A DNA stretch of 64,000 bases from Kineosporia babensis. GTDB lineage: Bacteria; Actinomycetota; Actinomycetes; Actinomycetales; Kineosporiaceae. The notes beneath the pieces were generated by a model, which saw only the letters and a program-made list of their open reading frames with translations, was not told where the DNA came from and ran no database searches. Below are positions 17,346 to 29,132 of this stretch, piece after piece. How positions within the stretch are numbered: position 1 is the stretch's first letter; the number at the start of each line of letters is the position of its first letter. The stretch spans positions 211,101-275,100 of the forward strand of contig NZ_JAJOMB010000010.1 of NCBI RefSeq assembly GCF_021129305.1, in the 5' to 3' direction. The translations under genes were made by a program, and so were the position numbers.

Positions 17346-17461
17346 TCGTCGATGCTCCCACGTGCTCCCCCTCGGGGACACCGGAAAACCACTGCTTTTA
17401 GACGGTGTGCGCACCGATCGTGGTGACCTCACCTACGCACGTCTCCGAGCAGCAAACCGGC

Positions 17462-17497
17462 CGAAGGCCGGAACCCCTTGCGGGGTCCCGGCCTTCG
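17462..17497 (-). terminator. terminator behind clpC
   Basis: CGAAGGCCGGAACCCC and GGGGTCCCGGCCTTCG pair (ten outer and four inner pairs) around TTGC, 27 bases past the clpC stop. A TTTGCTGC stretch follows on the minus strand after some 15 bases. Confidence 0.7.
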
Positions 17498-17523
17498 CCG
17501 TGGGTAGTGCTGCGGTCAGCCGA

Positions 17524-20049
<2,526 letters not shown>

Positions 20050-20229
20050 CTGCGCTCCTCGTGCGGTCAGTGGGGGTGAGACTGCGGTCTCGCTCTGACC
20101 TTATCGATGCTATCTGGGGCTACGGAAAGAAACACCCTGCGATCTGAGAGTGAGACTGTCCCTACACCCGTGCATCGGCCAACGGAGCTGGAACCTTACG
20201 TGTTCCAGGCTCGCTGCACAGCACTTCGA

Positions 20230-20248
20230 TGTTCGCTGTTGGCGGACA
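20230..20248. promoter_or_regulatory. ClgR-like operator upstream of clpC
   Basis: TGTTCGC, five bases, GCGGACA: a near-perfect palindrome fitting the GTTCGC-N5-GCG consensus reported for the Streptomyces Clp regulator ClgR. It lies 181 bases upstream of the clpC start codon. Confidence 0.5.
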
Positions 20249-20869
20249 GAAGCGGCCCCCTTACGGCCCGCACCGCGGCCCCGAGCCGCCGGGCACCACC
20301 GCCGGGCGGTCCTGGGGATCGACCCGCCAGAGGCCGAGGGCCCGGATCGGCGGCCGGGTGGACCGGCCCGGATCAGCTCGGTACCCAGAGTGCCATCCGC
20401 CTTCTTCCCGGCGTCAGCCGGATCACCCCTTCGGCGGCACCGCCGGCGCGCGGGCAACAGCAGAACATGACCAACGACACTTCTGCGGAATTCGGCCCGG
20501 GCGCATTTCTCATCACCGAACCGGGCGCCGAGCGAACGGGACATTGCACCGTTCACTGCACAAGCAATCCTTGCAAAGCAACGCCCAGCACCGGAACGAT
20601 CACCGGAAGTACGTTGTCATCGACAACGCCCGCGGACATCTACCAGAAGGCCTTCACCGGGCGAACGCCGCCCCCTTCTGAAGAGAACAGCGCCGACCGC
20701 TTTGTCTCCCCCGGGTCACCACCGCGCCGACCGAAGGTTACGGGCAGGTCTAAACCACCGGTTTTTCCCGGCCGGTCCATTCACCACGACCTGTCGATTC
20801 GGGAAAATCCCGAATTGCCGGTCGGCCGAAACGCCCGGTCCGGACGCAAGAATCTCCCGGCAAAACGCC

Positions 20870-20906
20870 GACGGGCGCCGAACCGTCCGGCGGTTCGGCG
20901 CCCGTC
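20870..20906 (-). terminator. strong terminator behind lsr2
   Basis: GACGGGCGCCGAACCG (20870-20885) and CGGTTCGGCGCCCGTC (20891-20906) form a perfect 16-bp stem with a 5-base loop. On the minus strand GGCGTTTTG follows. It lies 91 bases beyond the lsr2 stop. Confidence 0.85.
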
Positions 20907-20996
20907 CACGACTTCACCGTGATTTCCACGGGGGTGGCGCTGTCGTTCACCCTTTCGCCTCGCCCGCAGGCGCGGCGAAAAAGGCCTCAGGAGGGC

Positions 20997-21329
20997 TTAG
21001 TGCGCGCCCTCGTAGGCGGCCATCACCTCGGCCGAGACCCGGCCGCGGTCGCTGACCTGGTAACCGTTCTCGCGGGCCCACGAGCGCACGTCGCCGAGGT
21101 CGGCCTTGGCGGCGGAACGGCCTCGCGGACCACGGGTCCCCCGGGCGGCGCGGCCGCTGATCTTGCGGGCGTGCTCCACCCACGGCGTGATCGCTTCCCG
21201 CAATGCCTCCGCATTCGCTGCGGAGAGGTCAATTTCATAGTTGACCCCGTCCAGCGAGAACGACACCGACTCCTCGGCTTCGCCCCCGTCCAGGTCGTCA
21301 ACAAGAATGACCTGCACCTTCTGCGCCAT
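20997..21329 (-). CDS. lsr2: nucleoid-associated protein Lsr2
   Basis: 110-residue H-NS-like xenogeneic silencer of actinobacteria. The N-terminal dimerisation domain (VQVILVDDLDGGEAEESVSF then LDGVNYEIDLS) and the C-terminal AT-minor-groove domain (DVRSWARENGYQVSDRGRV, with the RGR hook at about residues 96-98) are both complete; a basic Arg/Gly linker joins them. Start ATG has AGGAG eight bases upstream. Its own promoter region is relatively AT-rich, compatible with autoregulation. The order clpC-lsr2-lysS is conserved in many actinomycetes. Confidence 0.97.
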   Translation of the reverse strand: MAQKVQVILVDDLDGGEAEESVSFSLDGVNYEIDLSAANAEALREAITPWVEHARKISGRAARGTRGPRGRSAAKADLGDVRSWARENGYQVSDRGRVSAEVMAAYEGAH

Positions 21330-21388
21330 CAATTACTCCTAGAAACGCCACCGGAGTCCACCCCGGGCAGGCGAACCCATTCATCGGA

Positions 21389-21417
21389 ATGATGGAGTCG
21401 ACATTCCAGCATGTCAA
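21389..21417 (-). promoter_or_regulatory. candidate lsr2 promoter
   Basis: On the minus strand TTGACA (21417-21412), a 17-base spacer, then CATCAT (21394-21389). The minus-35 is perfect, the minus-10 matches at four of six positions. Leader of about 55 bases. Confidence 0.45.
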
Positions 21418-21561
21418 GCCAACACCTCAGTATGGCCATATTTTCCGGCGCTTAGCAGATGTCCCCACCGGCAGCGGCATTCAAACCTTTCACCGCTACT
21501 TCGCCGACATGTTCGCCGTTGCGTCACCCGTTCGGCCGAACGGGTGACGCTTAGGTGTGCC

Positions 21562-21759
21562 CTAATCCTGGGCAGTGGGCCCGGCCGAATCCGGGCTGTC
21601 CCCCGGCGCAACCGTGGTTTTCTCGGCTGCTGCGACCCGGCGGTCCTGCGCCGCCTGGGCCAGGCGCTCACGCCGGTCGGCCTGAAAGATGGCCCGGATC
21701 GCGATCACGAACAGGAAGAGAACCCCGACCGAGGGAAAAATCGCCGCTACGTACTCCAT
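21562..21759 (-). CDS. small single-pass membrane protein downstream of lysS
   Basis: 65 residues. An N-terminal hydrophobic helix (VAAIFPSVGVLFLFVIAIRA, residues 4-23) is followed by a basic stretch (FQADRRERLAQAAQDRR) and a polar tail, so the tail is probably cytoplasmic. AGGAG lies eight bases before the ATG. Only 14 bases separate it from lysS, implying co-transcription. Homologous small proteins follow lysS in other actinomycetes; function unknown. Confidence 0.75.
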   Translation of the reverse strand: MEYVAAIFPSVGVLFLFVIAIRAIFQADRRERLAQAAQDRRVAAAEKTTVAPGDSPDSAGPTAQD

Positions 21760-21773
21760 GTCGACTCCTGTGC

Positions 21774-23297
21774 CTATTCCGGCTTGACCAACGGGAAGAG
21801 AATCGTCTCCCGGATACCGAGGCCGGTGACGGCCATCAGCAGCCGGTCCAGGCCCATGCCCATGCCCCCGGTCGGCGGCATGCCGTGCTCCATCGCCCGC
21901 AGGAAGTCCTCGTCCAGGCGCATCGCCTCGTCGTCACCGGCCGCCGCGGCCTGGGCCTGGGCCACGAAGCGCTCGCGCTGGATCACCGGGTCGACCAGCT
22001 CCGAGTAGCCGGTGCCGAGCTCGAACGAGCGCACGTACAGGTCCCACTTCTCGGTCACCCCGGGCGTGCTGCGGTGCGGGGCGACCAGCGTGGAGGTCTC
22101 CTCCGGGTAGTCGCGCACGAAGGTCGGCGCGTACAGGTCCGGCACCACCAGCTCCTCGAACAGCTCCTCGGCGAGCTTGCCGGGGCCGTACCAGGGCTCG
22201 ACCTTCACGTCGTGCTTGGCGGCCAGCTCGACCAGCTCGGCCCGTTCGGTGGCGGCGGTGATCTCGCGGCCCGCGGCCTGGCTCAGCGAGCCGTACATGG
22301 TGACCTGCTGCCAGTCCCCGCCCAGGTCGTAGTCGGTGCCGTCGGCCAGGGTCACGGTGGTGCTGCCGGCCACCGCGAGCGCGGCGGACTGCACCAGCGA
22401 GCGGGTCAGCTCGGCCATCGTGTCGTAGTTGCCGTAGGCCTCGTAGGCCTCGATCATCGCGAATTCCGGGGAGTGCGTGGAGTCCGCGCCCTCGTTGCGG
22501 AAGTTGCGGTTGATCTCGAACACCCGGTCGATGCCGCCGACCACCGCGCGCTTGAGGAACAGCTCCGGGGCGATCCGCAGGAACAGCTCCAGGTCGAAGG
22601 CGTTCATGTGGGTCCTGAACGGCCGGGCCGCGGCGCCGCCGTGCAGGGTCTGCAGCATCGGGGTCTCGACCTCGATGAACTCACGGGCGTGGAAGGTCTC
22701 GCGCAGCGAGCGCACCACTGCCGCCCGGGTACGGACCACATCGCGCGCGGCCGGGCGCACGATCAGGTCGACGTACCGCTGGCGGACCCGGGCTTCCTCG
22801 GACATCTCCTTGTGCAGCACCGGAAGTGGGCGCAGTGCCTTGGCCGCCAGGGCCCAGCGGTCGGCCATCACCGACAGCTCACCACGCTTGGACGAGATCA
22901 CCTCGCCGTGCACCGAGACGAAGTCACCCAGGTCGACGTCGGACTTGAAGGCGGCCAGGGCCTCGGCGCCGACCCCGTTGGCGGTGACCATCACCTGCAA
23001 CTGGGAGCCGTCACCGTCCTGCAGCACGGCGAAGCAGAGCTTGCCGGCGTCGCGGAAACGCATCACCCGCCCCGCCACCGAGACGATCTCGCCGCTGGAG
23101 GCGCCGGTCTCCAGCTCGCCGTGGGCGGCGCGGATCTCGGCGAGGGAATGCGTGCGCTCGACCTGGACCGGGTAGACCGGCTTGCCCCCGGACAGGATGC
23201 GCGCCCGCTTCTCCGAGCGGATCCGCATCTGCTCGGGTAGGTCCTCCCCGTTCGGGACGGGCGCTTCTGCCTGGTGGGATGCCTGCTGTTCGGTCAC
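21774..23297 (-). CDS. lysS: lysyl-tRNA synthetase, class II
   Basis: 507 residues. N-terminal OB-fold anticodon domain ([20 protein letters not shown]), class II motif 1 around [15 protein letters not shown], motif 2 ([20 protein letters not shown]) and motif 3 ([11 protein letters not shown]). Charges tRNA-Lys. GTG start; TAGGAT eight bases upstream may be a minus-10 box of a leaderless message, or AGGA may serve as a weak ribosome site. The first 30 residues are a non-conserved polar extension. In many relatives coaX and panD lie next to it; they are absent here. Confidence 0.96.
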   Translation of the reverse strand: MTEQQASHQAEAPVPNGEDLPEQMRIRSEKRARILSGGKPVYPVQVERTHSLAEIRAAHGELETGASSGEIVSVAGRVMRFRDAGKLCFAVLQDGDGSQLQVMVTANGVGAEALAAFKSDVDLGDFVSVHGEVISSKRGELSVMADRWALAAKALRPLPVLHKEMSEEARVRQRYVDLIVRPAARDVVRTRAAVVRSLRETFHAREFIEVETPMLQTLHGGAAARPFRTHMNAFDLELFLRIAPELFLKRAVVGGIDRVFEINRNFRNEGADSTHSPEFAMIEAYEAYGNYDTMAELTRSLVQSAALAVAGSTTVTLADGTDYDLGGDWQQVTMYGSLSQAAGREITAATERAELVELAAKHDVKVEPWYGPGKLAEELFEELVVPDLYAPTFVRDYPEETSTLVAPHRSTPGVTEKWDLYVRSFELGTGYSELVDPVIQRERFVAQAQAAAAGDDEAMRLDEDFLRAMEHGMPPTGGMGMGLDRLLMAVTGLGIRETILFPLVKPE

Positions 23298-23361
23298 GGC
23301 AAGTCATCCTAGACGGCCCGCCTAAGCGTTTTTACGCCCCGCCGTCAACCCCCGGACGCCC

Positions 23362-24141
23362 TCAGGTCTGCTCCAGGATGGCGCTGGTGGTCAGGGCCGC
23401 CCAGATCCGGGCCGCGGTCTCCCGCTCGGCCGGGGTCGGGCGGACCACCAGTTCCGGGTCCTCCGGGTGCTCGGCATCCTGGCCGCCGACGTGCTCGACC
23501 AGCGCCACGGCCAGATTCCGCAGCCGGATGTTGAAGTGCTGGCTGGCCCGGGCCAGGGCCGCGAAGGCGGCCGGGGCGTCGGCCCCGATCGCGCCCATCA
23601 CCAGCCCTTTCGCCTGCTCGATGACCCGGCGGTACTGGGTCATCTGCAGCATCTGCTGGGCCACCTGCTCCTCGCCGGCGCAGTACTCGACCACGGCCAG
23701 GGCCTGGGTCACCAGCGGCTCGTAGCGGTCGATCTCGCGCAGCACCCGATCGTCCGGCGCCCGGTCCAGGTAGACCGAGAACACCGTGGGCAGGTCGGAG
23801 CCGAACTCGCCGGGCACGAAGATCGCCCCGCGCACCTGCTCCAGCACCGACTCCTGGACGTCGGGCAGGCCCTCCAGACCGGTGCTTTCGCCCTCGCCGG
23901 CGGGCCGGCTCACCACATTGTCCTTGCGGAACGACTCCCAGATCGGCCCGTGTGCATGTTTCCACTGCGCGGTGTCGAGCTCGGTGGCCACCCCGATCGC
24001 GGCCACCGTCTTGGGGGTGCCGCCCTCGTCCCGGCTGTCCGTCGCCACACTCAGCCCGACACCCAGACTTCCCGGCACGGACTGCAGCGTGAACTCGAGA
24101 AGGCTTGTCAGCAGTTCGTTCCCGAACTCGCGGATGGTCAA
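23362..24141 (-). CDS. ANTAR-domain RNA-binding antitermination regulator
   Basis: About 259 residues. A GAF-like sensor fills the first two thirds (VPGSLGVGLSVATD to VYLDRAPDDR). Residues about 170-225 are the ANTAR domain (QYRRVIEQAKGLVM, then a helix with the conserved Ala and Asn-x-x-Leu-Arg, NIRLRNLAVALVEHV). ANTAR proteins bind paired hairpins in nascent RNA and prevent termination. The TTG start is chosen because AAAGGA precedes it by six bases; upstream in-frame codons look untranslated. Divergent from the glycosyltransferase gene; the target RNA is not evident here. Confidence 0.82.
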   Translation of the reverse strand: MTIREFGNELLTSLLEFTLQSVPGSLGVGLSVATDSRDEGGTPKTVAAIGVATELDTAQWKHAHGPIWESFRKDNVVSRPAGEGESTGLEGLPDVQESVLEQVRGAIFVPGEFGSDLPTVFSVYLDRAPDDRVLREIDRYEPLVTQALAVVEYCAGEEQVAQQMLQMTQYRRVIEQAKGLVMGAIGADAPAAFAALARASQHFNIRLRNLAVALVEHVGGQDAEHPEDPELVVRPTPAERETAARIWAALTTSAILEQT

Positions 24142-24307
24142 AGAAGATCCTTTCGCCGCGGCGGCCGGACGACCGCCGGTAGTCAAGCATCGGGCTTCAG
24201 CGCGCGCAAAGCGATCACAGCTGCCAGGCTCGAACGGTAAGGAAGGTCCGGCGGCCGACTTCCGCTGCGACGCAGCTTCGGGTCGAAGAGAGGAAGTTGA
24301 TCAGGTT

Positions 24308-25504
24308 ATGGTGACCACCTCGTCCAGGACAGGCGCGAGTTCCTCACCCGTCGGTGTCAGCAAGACCTCCCGAGAGGCGCCTGTGTCCCCCTCCCGTAAG
24401 CGACGTCGTGCATCTCCCGAGTGGGAGGGTCGCACGATCATCCGCGTCGCCGCACTACCCGGACGTGGTGTGTACGTCCGGCACCTGGGCCATCCCGAGG
24501 GTGTGGACGGTGTGCACCGGCCCACCGTGCAGATGCCCGGCTCCGCCCCGCGCCCGCCCGCGGCGTTCGATCCGGCCTGGCTGGCCAGCAATCTCGACGA
24601 CATGCAGGTCGTCCACGTGCACGCCCTGGCCCCCCGGATGAACGCCGAGCACGCGCAGGCCGCGGTCGAGGCCACCCGCCGGGCCGGCCGTCCGCTGGTG
24701 GTCACCGCGTACCACCTGAGCGATCCGACCGGCCTGGACGAGGCGGGGTACGCGCAGCAGCTGGACGTGCTGCTGCCGGCCGCGGACCAGGTGATCACGC
24801 TGACCGAACCGGCCGCCGCGGAGATTGCCCGGCGCTGGTCGGTGGCCGCCGACGTGCAGCCGCACCCGCACGCCGTGGACTTCGTGCGGATGCGCCGCGA
24901 GCGCCCGGCCCGCAGCCAGAACGGCCCGTTCGTGGTCGGGGTGCACCTGGGCAGCCTGCGGTTGCCCAGCGACCCGGTCGCAGTGGTGGCGGCGCTGGCC
25001 CAGGCCGCCCGGGAGGTGGCTCAGGTCCGGCTGGTGGTGTTCGCCCACGACCACCTGCTGGACTCCGACTCCACCCGCTACGACCCGGCCACCATCCGCG
25101 AGATCGACCGGCTGGTGCAGGCCGCCGGGGGCACCGTGAAGGCGCACCGGCCGATGACCGATTCCCAGCTCTGGGACAACATCTTCGGTCTCGACGCTGC
25201 CCTGGTACCGCCCTTCTTCGGCTCGCACTCGGTGTGGCCGGAGGCCTGCTTCGACCTGGGTACCCAGGCGATCATGCCGGCCGCCAACCACGCCGCCCAG
25301 CAGCAGCCGCTGGCCGGGGGCCTGGCCTACGCCTGCGACGGCGCCGGAGTGCCGGACGTGGCCTCGCTGGCCGCCGCCTTCGGCAAGGCGGTGGCGGCCG
25401 GCGAGGTTGTCCGCGCCGACCCGACCGCCCGGTTCAACGAGCGGGTGAAGGTGGCCGAGTGGCTGCGCAACAACTACGAGCGGCTCCTGGCCGAAAAGGC
25501 CTGA
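24308..25504 (+). CDS. GT-B-fold glycosyltransferase
   Basis: 398 residues. The N-terminal 50 are a basic polar tail. The rest follows the GT4 plan: DDMQVVHVHAL, RPLVVTAYHLSDPT, DQVITLTEPAAAEIARRW, a central hinge, VRLVVFAHDHLL, and the donor-site region with the acidic position in SVWPEACFDLGTQAIMPA (the E-x7-E-like motif is weak). Donor and acceptor unknown. ATG at 24308 has AGG close by; GTG at 24311 is an alternative. Alone in its transcription unit and terminated by a hairpin. It replaces coaX/panD in the usual lysS-nadC neighbourhood. Confidence 0.78.
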   Translation: MVTTSSRTGASSSPVGVSKTSREAPVSPSRKRRRASPEWEGRTIIRVAALPGRGVYVRHLGHPEGVDGVHRPTVQMPGSAPRPPAAFDPAWLASNLDDMQVVHVHALAPRMNAEHAQAAVEATRRAGRPLVVTAYHLSDPTGLDEAGYAQQLDVLLPAADQVITLTEPAAAEIARRWSVAADVQPHPHAVDFVRMRRERPARSQNGPFVVGVHLGSLRLPSDPVAVVAALAQAAREVAQVRLVVFAHDHLLDSDSTRYDPATIREIDRLVQAAGGTVKAHRPMTDSQLWDNIFGLDAALVPPFFGSHSVWPEACFDLGTQAIMPAANHAAQQQPLAGGLAYACDGAGVPDVASLAAAFGKAVAAGEVVRADPTARFNERVKVAEWLRNNYERLLAEKA

Positions 25505-25524
25505 GAACCGCTCCAGGCCTAGCA

Positions 25525-25554
25525 GTCCCGTCCGCCGAACCCGGTGGACGGGAC
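25525..25554. terminator. bidirectional terminator between glycosyltransferase and nadC
   Basis: GTCCCGTCC and GGACGGGAC pair (nine bp) around a 12-base loop. It lies between the converging stop codons. Confidence 0.65.
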
Positions 25555-25562
25555 CGCTGAGG

Positions 25563-26522
25563 TCACTCGTCGAGGAGGTCCACGGCGAGGTCGAGAATCG
25601 GGGACGAGTGGGTCAGGCCGCCGACCGAGAGGTAGTCGACGCCGGTGCGGGCGTAGGCGGCGGCCACCTCCAGCGTGAGCCCGCCGGTGGCCTCGATCTC
25701 GATCCGCTCCGCGGTGGCCTGCCGGGCCTGCTGCACGCTTTCGGCCAGGACCGCCGTGGACATGTTGTCCATCAGCAGGAACCGGGCGCCCACCCGCACC
25801 GCCTCGACCGCCTCGGCCGGGGTGGTCACCTCGACCTGCACCGCGACCTCGGGGAAGCGCTCGCGCACCCGCCGGTAGGCCCCGGCCACCGAACCGGCCG
25901 CGATCTTGTGGTTGTCCTTCACCATCGCGACGTCGTACAGGCCCATCCGCTTGTTCGTGCCGCCGCCGCAGCGCACCGCGTACTTCTCCAGCATCCGCAG
26001 GCCGGGCGTGGTCTTGCGGGTGTCCAGCACCTGCGCCCCGGTGCCGGTCAGCTCGTCCACCCAGCGCCGGGTGTGGGTGGCGATCCCGCTGGTCCGGCAG
26101 ACCAGGTTGAGCAGGGTGCGCTCGGCGATCAGCAGTACCTGCACCGGGCCGTGCAGCACCGCCAGCACGTCGTCCCGCACCACCGCATCGCCGTCCTTGC
26201 GCAACAGCTCGACCCGCGCGGCGGGCAGCCCGGTCCAGGCCGCCACCTCGGCGAGAACCACCGGGATCAGCGGAATTCCGCCGATCACGCCCGGCGCCCG
26301 GGCCACCACGTGCGCGGTGCCCTCGGCTTCCGCCGCGATGGTCGATTCGCTGGTCACGTCATGCCCCGCAGCGGCCCCGGCCACCGTGGCCCCGCCGATG
26401 CCCAGGTCCTCGGCCAGCGCGTCGCGGACCACCGAGCGCACCCGCTGCGCGTCCAGCCCGGCCGCAATCAGCGCCTCCAGGGTGCCCTCGGGCCAAGCGG
26501 TTTCGGATTCCCAGCGGTTCAC
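25563..26522 (-). CDS. nadC: nicotinate-nucleotide pyrophosphorylase (quinolinate phosphoribosyltransferase)
   Basis: 319 residues. It makes nicotinate mononucleotide from quinolinate and PRPP. Conserved substrate-binding residues are visible in LLNLVCRTSGIATHTRRWV, LDTRKTTPGLRMLEKYAV, GGGTNKRMGLYDVAMVKDNH, and the barrel end EIEATGGLTLE. GTG start two bases after the nadB stop, with GGAAGG ten bases upstream, so nadB-nadC are translationally coupled. Third gene of panC-nadB-nadC. No nadA lies in the window. Confidence 0.95.
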   Translation of the reverse strand: MNRWESETAWPEGTLEALIAAGLDAQRVRSVVRDALAEDLGIGGATVAGAAAGHDVTSESTIAAEAEGTAHVVARAPGVIGGIPLIPVVLAEVAAWTGLPAARVELLRKDGDAVVRDDVLAVLHGPVQVLLIAERTLLNLVCRTSGIATHTRRWVDELTGTGAQVLDTRKTTPGLRMLEKYAVRCGGGTNKRMGLYDVAMVKDNHKIAAGSVAGAYRRVRERFPEVAVQVEVTTPAEAVEAVRVGARFLLMDNMSTAVLAESVQQARQATAERIEIEATGGLTLEVAAAYARTGVDYLSVGGLTHSSPILDLAVDLLDE

Positions 26523-26524
26523 GA

Positions 26525-28228
26525 TCAGCCTTCCAAGGGTTCGTACCGGGTGACGAGCTCGCCGTCCGGGTTCAGCCGGCTGATCAGCCGGCCGCGCCAG
26601 GCCGCATCGTCGCGCTGCGGGAAGTCCTCGCGGTAGTGCCCGCCCCGGGTCTCCTCGCGCAGGGCGGCCACCTGGGTCAGGGCAGTGGCGACGGAGTGCA
26701 GGTTGGTGGTCTCCCACTCGGCGGTCCCGTGGGCGATGTCGATCTTGTCCGCACCGGCCGGCACCTCCGTGCCACCGGCAGTGGAGAGCCGGGCCAGGCT
26801 CGCGGTGGCCTTCGTCAGGCCCTCCGCAGTCCGGATCACGCCCGGGCCGGAGGAGGCCGCGCGCTGCACCTTCACCCGCGCCGTGGCGGCGATCAGCCCG
26901 GCCGGACCGGGCCGGGGCACCGGCTCCAGCTGCGGTAGTTCCCCGCGCCCGAGCCGCGCGCTGACATCGTCCGCAATTCTGTGCGCAAAGACCAAACCCT
27001 CCAGCAGCGAGTTGCTGGCCAGCCGGTTCGCCCCGTGCACTCCGGTGCACGAGCACTCCCCCACCGCGTAGAGCCCGGGCACGCTGGAACGGCCGTCGGC
27101 GTCCACCCGGATCCCGCCGGAGTGGTAGTGCTGGGCCGGAGCCACCGGGATCAGGTCCTCGGCCAGGTCGAAACGGTGCCCGGCCAGGGCGTTCACGATC
27201 GTCGGGAACCGTTTGCGCAAGAACTTGCGGCCCAGGTGCCGGGTGTCCAGGAAGACGTGAGAAGTGCTGGTGGCGGCCATCTGCCGGACGATCGCCTTGG
27301 CCACCACGTCGCGCGGGGCCAGTTCGGCCATCTCGTGCACGCCGGTCATGAACCGCACGCCGTTCACGTCGAGCAGCTGCGCACCTTCGCCACGCACCGC
27401 CTCGGAGATCAAAGGCTGCTGCCCGCGGGCGTTCTGGCCGAGCCAGAGCACGGTCGGATGGAACTGCACGAACTCCAGATCGGCCAGTTCGGCACCCGCC
27501 CGCAGCGCCGCGGCAATACCGTCACCGGTGGCCTCGCGGGGGTTGGTGGAGGACTGGAACACCTGCCCGATACCGCCGGTGGCCAGCACGACCGCCCGGC
27601 CCAGGGCCGCCCCGACCCCGTCCCGGCTTCCCTCGCCGATGACGTGAAGGGTTACCCCGCAGGCGGTTCCGTCGGCACTGGTGAGCACGTCGAGCACCAG
27701 GGCCTGTTCCAGCACCTCGATGCCCGGATCGTCGCGCACCGCCTCCAGCGCGGCGATCAGCGCCCGGGAGATCTCGGCTCCGGTCGCATCCCCACCGGCG
27801 TGCGCGATCCGGTCGCGGTGATGCCCACCCTCGCGGGTCAAGGCGATCTCGCCGCTCGGCGTGAGGTCGAAATTCGCACCCAGCGCGACGAGTTCGCGCA
27901 CTCGCTGGGGGCCTTCGGTGACCAGGGCGCGTACGGCGTCCTCGTCGCACAGCCCGACTCCGGCCACCAGCGTGTCGTCGAGGTGCTCGGCCGGCGAGTC
28001 CTCCGGGGCCAACGCCGCCGCGATTCCGCCCTGGGCCCAGCGGGTAGAACCAGAATCGAGGACGGTCTTGGTCACCAGAAGCACCCGGGGCACCCGGCGT
28101 CGCAGTTGCAGAGCGGCGGTCAGACCGGCGATGCCGGAGCCGACCACGACCACGTCGGCCTGGCTGGTCCAGCCGATCGCCGGCGTGGCCAGCCGGGTCG
28201 CCAGCCGCACCGGCGAGCCGGTGCTCAC
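26525..28228 (-). CDS. nadB: L-aspartate oxidase
   Basis: 567-residue FAD enzyme of the succinate dehydrogenase/fumarate reductase group, making iminoaspartate for quinolinate. FAD loop [14 protein letters not shown] at residues 27-40, substrate segment [12 protein letters not shown], catalytic region EGGHHRDRI and the [12 protein letters not shown] flavin motif are present. The C-terminal helical domain has an Ala/Thr-rich variable insert. Its GTG start overlaps the panC stop by four bases (GTGA). Confidence 0.96.
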   Translation of the reverse strand: MSTGSPVRLATRLATPAIGWTSQADVVVVGSGIAGLTAALQLRRRVPRVLLVTKTVLDSGSTRWAQGGIAAALAPEDSPAEHLDDTLVAGVGLCDEDAVRALVTEGPQRVRELVALGANFDLTPSGEIALTREGGHHRDRIAHAGGDATGAEISRALIAALEAVRDDPGIEVLEQALVLDVLTSADGTACGVTLHVIGEGSRDGVGAALGRAVVLATGGIGQVFQSSTNPREATGDGIAAALRAGAELADLEFVQFHPTVLWLGQNARGQQPLISEAVRGEGAQLLDVNGVRFMTGVHEMAELAPRDVVAKAIVRQMAATSTSHVFLDTRHLGRKFLRKRFPTIVNALAGHRFDLAEDLIPVAPAQHYHSGGIRVDADGRSSVPGLYAVGECSCTGVHGANRLASNSLLEGLVFAHRIADDVSARLGRGELPQLEPVPRPGPAGLIAATARVKVQRAASSGPGVIRTAEGLTKATASLARLSTAGGTEVPAGADKIDIAHGTAEWETTNLHSVATALTQVAALREETRGGHYREDFPQRDDAAWRGRLISRLNPDGELVTRYEPLEG

Positions 28229-29076
28229 GCCGGGCCCCCGACCACCATCGGCAGGTTGTCGATCAGCCGGGTGGTGCCGACCTTGGCCGCGACCAGCAGC
28301 ACCGCCTCACCCTGGAACCACTCCGGCACGTCGTCCAGCGAGGCCGGATCGACCAGCACCAGGTAGTCGACCAGCACCAGCGGCTCGGCCACCAGCACGT
28401 CCCGGGCCGCCCGCCGCACCGCGCTCGGCCCCTGCCTGCGCACCGCCTCGGCGGCCCGCAGCGCCCTGGACAGGGCCAGCGCGGTCTGCCGGTCCAGCTC
28501 GGTCAGGTAGCGGTTGCGGCTGCTCAGGGCCAGACCGTCGGTCTCCCGCACGGTCGGCACGGCGACGATCTCGCAGCCGAAGTCCAGGTCCTGCGACATC
28601 CGGCGGATCAGCAGCAGCTGCTGGGCGTCCTTCTGCCCGAAGAACGCCACCTGCGGCCGGGTCAGATGCAGCATCTTGGCCACGACCGTGAGAACTCCGT
28701 CGAAATGCCCCGGCCGGGAGGCCCCCTCGAGCTTGGCCCCCAGCGCACCGGCCGAGATCTTCACCCCCGGATCTCCACCGGGATAGATCACGTCCGGCGA
28801 GGGCGTGAACACCAGGTCCACCCCTTCCCGATCGCACAGCTCGAGGTCTGCCTCGAGGGTGCGCGGGTACTTGGCCAGGTCCTCGTTCGGGCCGAACTGC
28901 AGCGGATTCAGGAAGATCGTGACGATCACGCTGTCGGCCCGTTGCCGGGCCCGGCGGACCAGCTCGGCGTGCCCGGAATGCAGCGCCCCCATCGTCATCA
29001 CGACGGCGACGGTGCCGGTCAGCTTCTCGCGGGCTACGGTCAGCTCGTCCCGGGTGCGAGCCACAACTGTGGACAT
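28225..29076 (-). CDS. panC: pantoate--beta-alanine ligase
   Basis: 283 residues. Forms pantothenate from pantoate and beta-alanine with ATP. HIGH-like motif [16 protein letters not shown] (the family motif MGxLHxGH), [34 protein letters not shown] and the KMSKS-like SSRNRYL are all complete. A minus-strand TAGGTT six bases before the ATG suggests a leaderless mRNA. panD, usual in this position in actinomycetes, is absent between panC and nadB. Confidence 0.95.
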   Translation of the reverse strand: MSTVVARTRDELTVAREKLTGTVAVVMTMGALHSGHAELVRRARQRADSVIVTIFLNPLQFGPNEDLAKYPRTLEADLELCDREGVDLVFTPSPDVIYPGGDPGVKISAGALGAKLEGASRPGHFDGVLTVVAKMLHLTRPQVAFFGQKDAQQLLLIRRMSQDLDFGCEIVAVPTVRETDGLALSSRNRYLTELDRQTALALSRALRAAEAVRRQGPSAVRRAARDVLVAEPLVLVDYLVLVDPASLDDVPEWFQGEAVLLVAAKVGTTRLIDNLPMVVGGPA

Positions 29077-29082
29077 GGCCTT

Positions 29083-29088
29083 AACCTA
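29083..29088 (-). promoter_or_regulatory. minus-10 box of the panC-nadB-nadC operon
   Basis: TAGGTT on the minus strand, six bases before the panC ATG and no ribosome binding site in between. Confidence 0.45.
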
Positions 29089-29132
29089 CTCGCCGTCTTT
29101 CGCCCACCTGCCGGCCAGGCGCGTGACGCGCG

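Larger units (their letters stand above)
20050..20996. other. 0.95-kb gene-free regulatory stretch between clpC and lsr2
   Basis: Both flanking genes are on the minus strand, so this is the clpC upstream region plus the lsr2 downstream region. Local base composition is less GC-rich and codon-position bias is weak. No frame encodes a recognisable protein. Inside lie the ClgR-like palindrome at 20230 and the lsr2 terminator at 20870. The middle 400 bases are unassigned; a small RNA cannot be excluded. Confidence 0.6.

Noticed and set aside
20107..20922. Possible 271-residue protein between clpC and lsr2
   Set aside because: No ribosome site, proline/threonine/arginine-rich without domains, and it crosses the strong lsr2 terminator hairpin.
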